From the NCBI GenBank assembly GCA_965197675.1, contig OZ240221.1:1426001-1490000 (forward strand): DNA of 64,000 bases, written 5' to 3'. The notes beneath the pieces were generated by a model. That model made no database searches. It was not told the origin of the DNA and worked only from the letters and a program-made list of their open reading frames with translations. The DNA is from G965197675 sp965197675 (GTDB lineage: Bacteria > Chloroflexota > Dehalococcoidia > Plut-88900). Made by a program: the position numbers and the translations under genes. Each line of letters starts with the position of its first letter. Positions within the stretch are counted from its first letter, which is position 1. Below, piece by piece: positions 60,688 through 64,000 of the stretch.

Positions 60688-61314
60688 CTAACGAGAATAG
60701 TACTCGATTATCAATCGGTCATCGGCTCGGACTCCTACCTTGTCCACCTCGGGTGCGGATACTACCGTGCCCCGATAGGAGTCCAGATCGAGGCTCAACC
60801 AATCGGGGACGAGTCTACCCCGAATCTCATCTGCCATCATCTTAAAATACTCGGTCTTCTTTCCTTTGTCCGTCCAAGTCACCGTATTTCCGATTTGCAT
60901 CAAGAAAGAGGGGATGTCGGTAGGTCTTTGGTTGACTGAGAAGTGACCGTGTCTCACCAATTGACGAGCCTGATTTCGAGAGGAGGCGAATCCCAGCCTG
61001 TATATCACATTGTCGAGCCGGCTCTCCAGGATCCTCAGGAAGTTATCGCCTGTGACTCCAGGCGTGTTTCGAGCCTGCTCAAAATGACGTAGAAGCTGTC
61101 TCTCCATGAGGCCGTAGACGTGCTTTACCTTCTGTTTTTCCTTTAGTTGCAGACCTCGCTCTGAAACTCTGCGTCTGCGAGTGCCCCGTTGGCCTGGGGG
61201 GCCTGCTCTTCGCTCTATGGCGCACTTGGGAGTCAGGCATCTGTCTCCCTTCAGAAACAGCTTTTCACCTTGTCTTCTGCACAGTCTGCAAACTGGGCCA
61301 GTATATCGGGCCAA
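60688..61314 (-). CDS. rpsD: 30S ribosomal protein S4
   Basis: A 208-residue S4. The N-terminus carries a zinc-type cluster CRLCRRQGEKLFLKGDRCLT and a following Cys. QRGTRRRRVSERGLQLKEKQ and the S4 RNA-binding domain (ESRLDNVIYRLGFASSRNQA) follow. It reads on the same strand between rpsK and rpoA. Confidence 0.97.
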   Translation of the reverse strand: MARYTGPVCRLCRRQGEKLFLKGDRCLTPKCAIERRAGPPGQRGTRRRRVSERGLQLKEKQKVKHVYGLMERQLLRHFEQARNTPGVTGDNFLRILESRLDNVIYRLGFASSRNQARQLVRHGHFSVNQRPTDIPSFLMQIGNTVTWTDKGKKTEYFKMMADEIRGRLVPDWLSLDLDSYRGTVVSAPEVDKVGVRADDRLIIEYYSR

Positions 61315-61333
61315 GAACTATCCTCCAGATATT

Positions 61334-61723
61334 CTAAATGCGTCGCCTCTTAGGAGGGCGACAACCGTTGTGGGGAATGGGCGTGAGGTCTTTGATGCTG
61401 ACGATGGTAAGTCCGGCAGACTGAAGGGTTCGGATGGCGGCTTCTCTGCCACTGCCTGGGCCCTTGACAAACACGCTTACTTCCCGTAATCCCTGCTCCA
61501 TGCCCTTTCGAGCCGTTTGCTCGGCGGCTCGTTGAGCAGCAAAGGCGGTCCCTTTACGGGAGCCTCTGAAGCCCATGGTGCCGGAGCTGCCCCACGCTAT
61601 TACATTCCCATTGGGGTCAGTTAGGGTTATCTTAGTATTATTGAAGCTGGATTGAATATAGGCTCTTCCCTGAGGAACGAACTTCTTCTCTCGCCTCCTG
61701 GTACGCCCCTTTGGTTTGGCCAT
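61334..61723 (-). CDS. rpsK: 30S ribosomal protein S11
   Basis: A 129-residue S11, with GRAYIQSSFNNTKITLTDPN, GRKGTAFAAQ-type GSRKGTAFAAQRAAEQTARK, KGPGSGREAAIRTLQSAGL and the C-terminal TPIPHNGCRPPKRRRI. It lies 9 bp after rpsM. Confidence 0.97.
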   Translation of the reverse strand: MAKPKGRTRRREKKFVPQGRAYIQSSFNNTKITLTDPNGNVIAWGSSGTMGFRGSRKGTAFAAQRAAEQTARKGMEQGLREVSVFVKGPGSGREAAIRTLQSAGLTIVSIKDLTPIPHNGCRPPKRRRI

Positions 61724-61732
61724 AGCTATCCT

Positions 61733-62116
61733 CTACTTTTTGGCTCTAACCTGCCTGCGACCGGCCACGGTCTTTCTGGCGCCTCTCTTGGTCCGGGCGT
61801 TGGTCTTGGTCCTCTGACCCTTGACAGGTAGACCTCTCCTGTGTCTAGTCCCTCGATATGTGCCGACTTCGATGAGGCGCATGACGTTCTGCTGTACCTG
61901 GCGTTGCAGGTCTCCCTCCACCACATAGTCCTTATCTATTATGCCGCGCAGTCTGTTCAACTCATCTTCCGATAGGTCGCCTACTTTGGCATCAGGGCTG
62001 ACCTTGGCTTGTTCTGCCACCTTCAAGGCGAAGGTTGACCCTATGCCATATATGGAACGCAGCCCCACACGTAGTCTCTTGCCCGCTGCAACGTCCACTC
62101 CCGCTATTCTCGGCAT
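61733..62116 (-). CDS. rpsM: 30S ribosomal protein S13
   Basis: A 127-residue S13: MPRIAGVDVAAGKRLRVGLR, SIYGIGSTFALKVAEQAKV, RLIEVGTYRGTRHRRGLPVK and the C-terminal basic tail. It follows rpmJ by 11 bp. Confidence 0.97.
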   Translation of the reverse strand: MPRIAGVDVAAGKRLRVGLRSIYGIGSTFALKVAEQAKVSPDAKVGDLSEDELNRLRGIIDKDYVVEGDLQRQVQQNVMRLIEVGTYRGTRHRRGLPVKGQRTKTNARTKRGARKTVAGRRQVRAKK

Positions 62117-62127
62117 GTTTCCTCCTG

Positions 62128-62241
62128 CTAGCCTTGGCGCTGTTTGTGCTTTGGATTCTGACAGATGACGCGCACAACGCCGTGCCTGCGTATTATCTTA
62201 CATCTATCACACAGCCTTTTAACAGAGGCTCTTACCTTCAT
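62128..62241 (-). CDS. rpmJ: 50S ribosomal protein L36
   Basis: A 37-residue protein read on the minus strand: MKVRASVKRLCDRCKIIRRH, then GVVRVICQNPKHKQRQG. Cys11, Cys14, Cys27 and His32 form the zinc knuckle, so this is the zinc-containing type. It lies between infA and rpsM as in most bacteria. Confidence 0.96.
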   Translation of the reverse strand: MKVRASVKRLCDRCKIIRRHGVVRVICQNPKHKQRQG

Positions 62242-62275
62242 TGCTTGACTCTAAATATCAGCTTCGATGGCATAT

Positions 62276-62512
62276 CTACTTGAATCGGTATGTGATCCTG
62301 CCTCTTGTTAGATCATAGGGTGACAACACGACCAAGACCCTATCACCAAGCAGGATACGGATATAATGTACGCGCATCTTACCAGAGATGTAAGCCAGGA
62401 CCTGGTGTCCGTTGGCCAGTTCCACGCGGAACATGCCATTGGAGAGGGCCTGCACGACGGTGCCTTCGACTTCGATGGCCTCTTTTTTGTCTGTCTGTTC
62501 TTGAGCCGACAC
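62276..62512 (-). CDS. infA: translation initiation factor IF-1
   Basis: A 78-residue OB-fold protein: EAIEVEGTVVQALSNGMFRV, ELANGHQVLAYISGKMRVHY, IRILLGDRVLVVLSPYDLTR. It binds the 30S A site during initiation. A short N-terminal extension (MSAQEQTDKK) precedes the usual start of the fold. It lies 16 bp after map. Confidence 0.96.
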   Translation of the reverse strand: MSAQEQTDKKEAIEVEGTVVQALSNGMFRVELANGHQVLAYISGKMRVHYIRILLGDRVLVVLSPYDLTRGRITYRFK

Positions 62513-62528
62513 TTTAACTACATCTTCC

Positions 62529-63332
62529 TTAAATGATAGCCGAGAGCTGGGTTAAGACCTCGGTGCCGTCATCTGTGATGGCGATGGTGTGCTCGAAATG
62601 TGCGGAGAGGCTTCCATCCTCGGTCACAACGGTCCATTTATCACTTTGGAGTCTGGTCCTCCAGCCGCCGACGTTGAGCATGGGCTCTATAGCCAAGGCC
62701 ATGCCATTCTGAAGCAGAATGCCTCTCCCAGGCTTTCCGTAGTTGGGTACGGCAGGCTCTTCGTGCATCCTTCTGCCGATACCGTGACCAACGTATTCTT
62801 TCACCACTGAGTAGCCTCGAGACTCGGCAGTGCTCTGGATGGCGGTGGAGATGTCTCCCATGCGTGCACCTACTTTAGCTGCACTGATGCCAGAAGACAA
62901 GGCCTCTCTAGTGGTATCTATCAGGTCCTGGGCCCGCCTGGTTATTTTACCCACGCCTACGGTTATGGCGGCATCCCCGTGAAACCCATCAACTATGGCG
63001 CCCACGTCCATACTCACGATATCACCATCCCGTATGACTCTATCGCCGGGGATGCCATGGACTATCTCTTCGTTGAGCGAGACGCACAGCGATGCAGGAA
63101 ACCCCCGGTATCCTATAAAGGAGGGTATGGCATCGTGCTTACGGATCTCGGCCTCAGCAATGGCGTCCAGGTTCTTGGTTCTCATGCCCGGCTTTACAGC
63201 ATCTTGAAGCACGGCTAGAGTGAGGGCTACTATTCGTCCGGCCCTACGCAAGGTATCAAGCTCGGAAGGAGACTTGATTATCAACCCTTCCTCGATGGTC
63301 ACCGTAGGTCTGGTAATGAAGCTGGATTCCAT
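62529..63332 (-). CDS. map: methionine aminopeptidase, type I
   Basis: A 267-residue enzyme that removes the initiator methionine. The metal ligands lie in DIVSMDVGAIVDGFHGDAAI (Asp, Asp), GHGIGRRMHEEPAVPNYG (His) and the C-terminal AIEPMLN and FEHTIAIT (Glu, Glu). FIGYRGFPASLCVSLNEEIV is typical. It follows adk by 3 bp. Confidence 0.96.
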   Translation of the reverse strand: MESSFITRPTVTIEEGLIIKSPSELDTLRRAGRIVALTLAVLQDAVKPGMRTKNLDAIAEAEIRKHDAIPSFIGYRGFPASLCVSLNEEIVHGIPGDRVIRDGDIVSMDVGAIVDGFHGDAAITVGVGKITRRAQDLIDTTREALSSGISAAKVGARMGDISTAIQSTAESRGYSVVKEYVGHGIGRRMHEEPAVPNYGKPGRGILLQNGMALAIEPMLNVGGWRTRLQSDKWTVVTEDGSLSAHFEHTIAITDDGTEVLTQLSAII

Positions 63333-63335
63333 GCT

Positions 63336-63995
63336 CTAGCGCTCTCCCACTCGCATCTTCAAAGCGGCCAACGTATCCTTCCGAACGCTCTGGATTAGCT
63401 GCTCTCCGTCTATCTCTAACAGTTTATTACAGTTAACATAATAGTCAACCAGGGGAGAAGTTTGCTCCCCGTAGACCTGAAGACGGTTTCTGACTGTCTC
63501 CTCCGAATCATCTGGACGTTGATACAGCTGTCCACCACACTTGTCACACACGCCAGCTGCTTTGGGTGGCGAGCTGACCAGATGATACGGGGCCTGACAG
63601 TCTTGGCATATCCGACGCCCGCTGAGTCGCCGTACCAACTCTTCTTCCGACACATTGACGTGCAAAACTGCATCGATATCGTTATGCGTCTCCTCGAAGG
63701 CCCCATCCAGCGCCTTGGCCTGGTCTATAGTCCGAGGGAAGCCATCCAGGATGGCGCCTTTCTCGCAATCGGAGCTCCCTAATCGCTCTAGCAGCATACG
63801 AACTGTGATGTCATCTGGGACGAGTTTGCCCCTCTCCATGTAGGCTTTGGCTTCCAGACCCAGTGGAGTCGCCTTCTCTTGGGCCTCGCGAAACAGGTCT
63901 CCGGTGGCTATATGAGCCAGAGCGAGCTCCTCGGACAGATAGGCTGATTGAGTGCCTTTACCTGAACCAGGGGCTCCCAATAGTATCAAATACAA
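63336..63995 (-). CDS. adk: adenylate kinase, zinc-type lid
   Basis: A 219-residue enzyme that interconverts ATP, AMP and ADP. The P-loop is LGAPGSGKGTQSAYL, and DGFPRTIDQAKALD and RLSGRRICQDCQAPYHLV are typical. The lid contains four Cys (CQDC and CDKC), which should bind zinc. The start is a TTG at 63995, five bases from the window edge, so an upstream start cannot be excluded. Confidence 0.95.
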   Translation of the reverse strand: MYLILLGAPGSGKGTQSAYLSEELALAHIATGDLFREAQEKATPLGLEAKAYMERGKLVPDDITVRMLLERLGSSDCEKGAILDGFPRTIDQAKALDGAFEETHNDIDAVLHVNVSEEELVRRLSGRRICQDCQAPYHLVSSPPKAAGVCDKCGGQLYQRPDDSEETVRNRLQVYGEQTSPLVDYYVNCNKLLEIDGEQLIQSVRKDTLAALKMRVGER

Positions 63996-64000
63996 CGGTC

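Overview
This window looks like a piece of a bacterial chromosome of roughly even base composition. The gene content resembles uncultured Chloroflexota of the Dehalococcoidia/SAR202 type: paralogous metal-dependent amidohydrolases, TolB-like propellers beside secreted metzincins, lipoproteins with Thr/Pro linkers, a split glycine decarboxylase and repeat-rich intergenic DNA. This placement rests on gene content and style only, not on a phylogeny.

Layout. 0-1 kb: the end of rpe and a DsbA-like lipoprotein whose first active-site Cys codon is an in-frame TGA (selenocysteine candidate). 1-8 kb: fakA-like, degV, recG, argS. 7.9-9.2 kb: an overlapping pair, a tail-anchored coiled-coil protein and a possible PD-(D/E)XK protein. 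9.3-13.8 kb: gamma carbonic anhydrase, nadC, nadA, a small barrel protein, an ureidoglycolate lyase-like protein and an HpaI aldolase. 14.4-20.3 kb: trpS, an inositol phosphatase family gene, an orphan nuclease, decayed DNA, and a restriction-modification pair. 20.4-24.8 kb: gcvT-gcvH-gcvPA-gcvPB. 25-35 kb: SDR, orphan solute-binding lipoprotein, two related amidohydrolases in inverted orientation around a three-gene TIGR04255 cassette that sits between 38-bp direct repeats, and a D-aminoacylase-like hydrolase. 35-39.7 kb: secreted propellers and metalloproteases. 39.7-41.3 kb: a dense repeat cluster. 41.3-45.2 kb: M20 hydrolase, cyclase, ImmA-like and CPBP proteases. 45.2-48.3 kb: comEC and a frameshifted comEA. 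48.6-56.7 kb: ilvE, mtnA, mtnP, rhodanese, ahcY, metK and a phosphohexomutase. 57-64 kb: the end of the large ribosomal operon on the minus strand (adk-map-infA-rpmJ-rpsM-rpsK-rpsD-rpoA-rplQ-truA-rplM-rpsI).

How genes work together. metK, ahcY, mtnP and mtnA cover SAM synthesis, SAH hydrolysis and the first steps of methylthioadenosine salvage, and IlvE could do the final transamination to methionine. The gcv genes form a complete glycine cleavage operon except for lipoamide dehydrogenase. NadA and NadC make nicotinate mononucleotide. FakA and DegV form a fatty acid kinase pair. The hydrolases and the aldolase point to scavenging of organic matter.

The most unusual items are the Sec-type DsbA with a SECIS-like hairpin, the methyltransferase with an N-terminal DCD-like domain next to a BsaWI-like nuclease, the repeat-flanked TIGR04255 cassette, the coiled-coil/nuclease pair, the metzincins with a displaced third zinc ligand, and ribosomal protein L13 with a long acidic tail. 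One nonsense codon and one frameshift elsewhere in the window mean that sequence error or gene decay must be kept in mind when reading the TGA.
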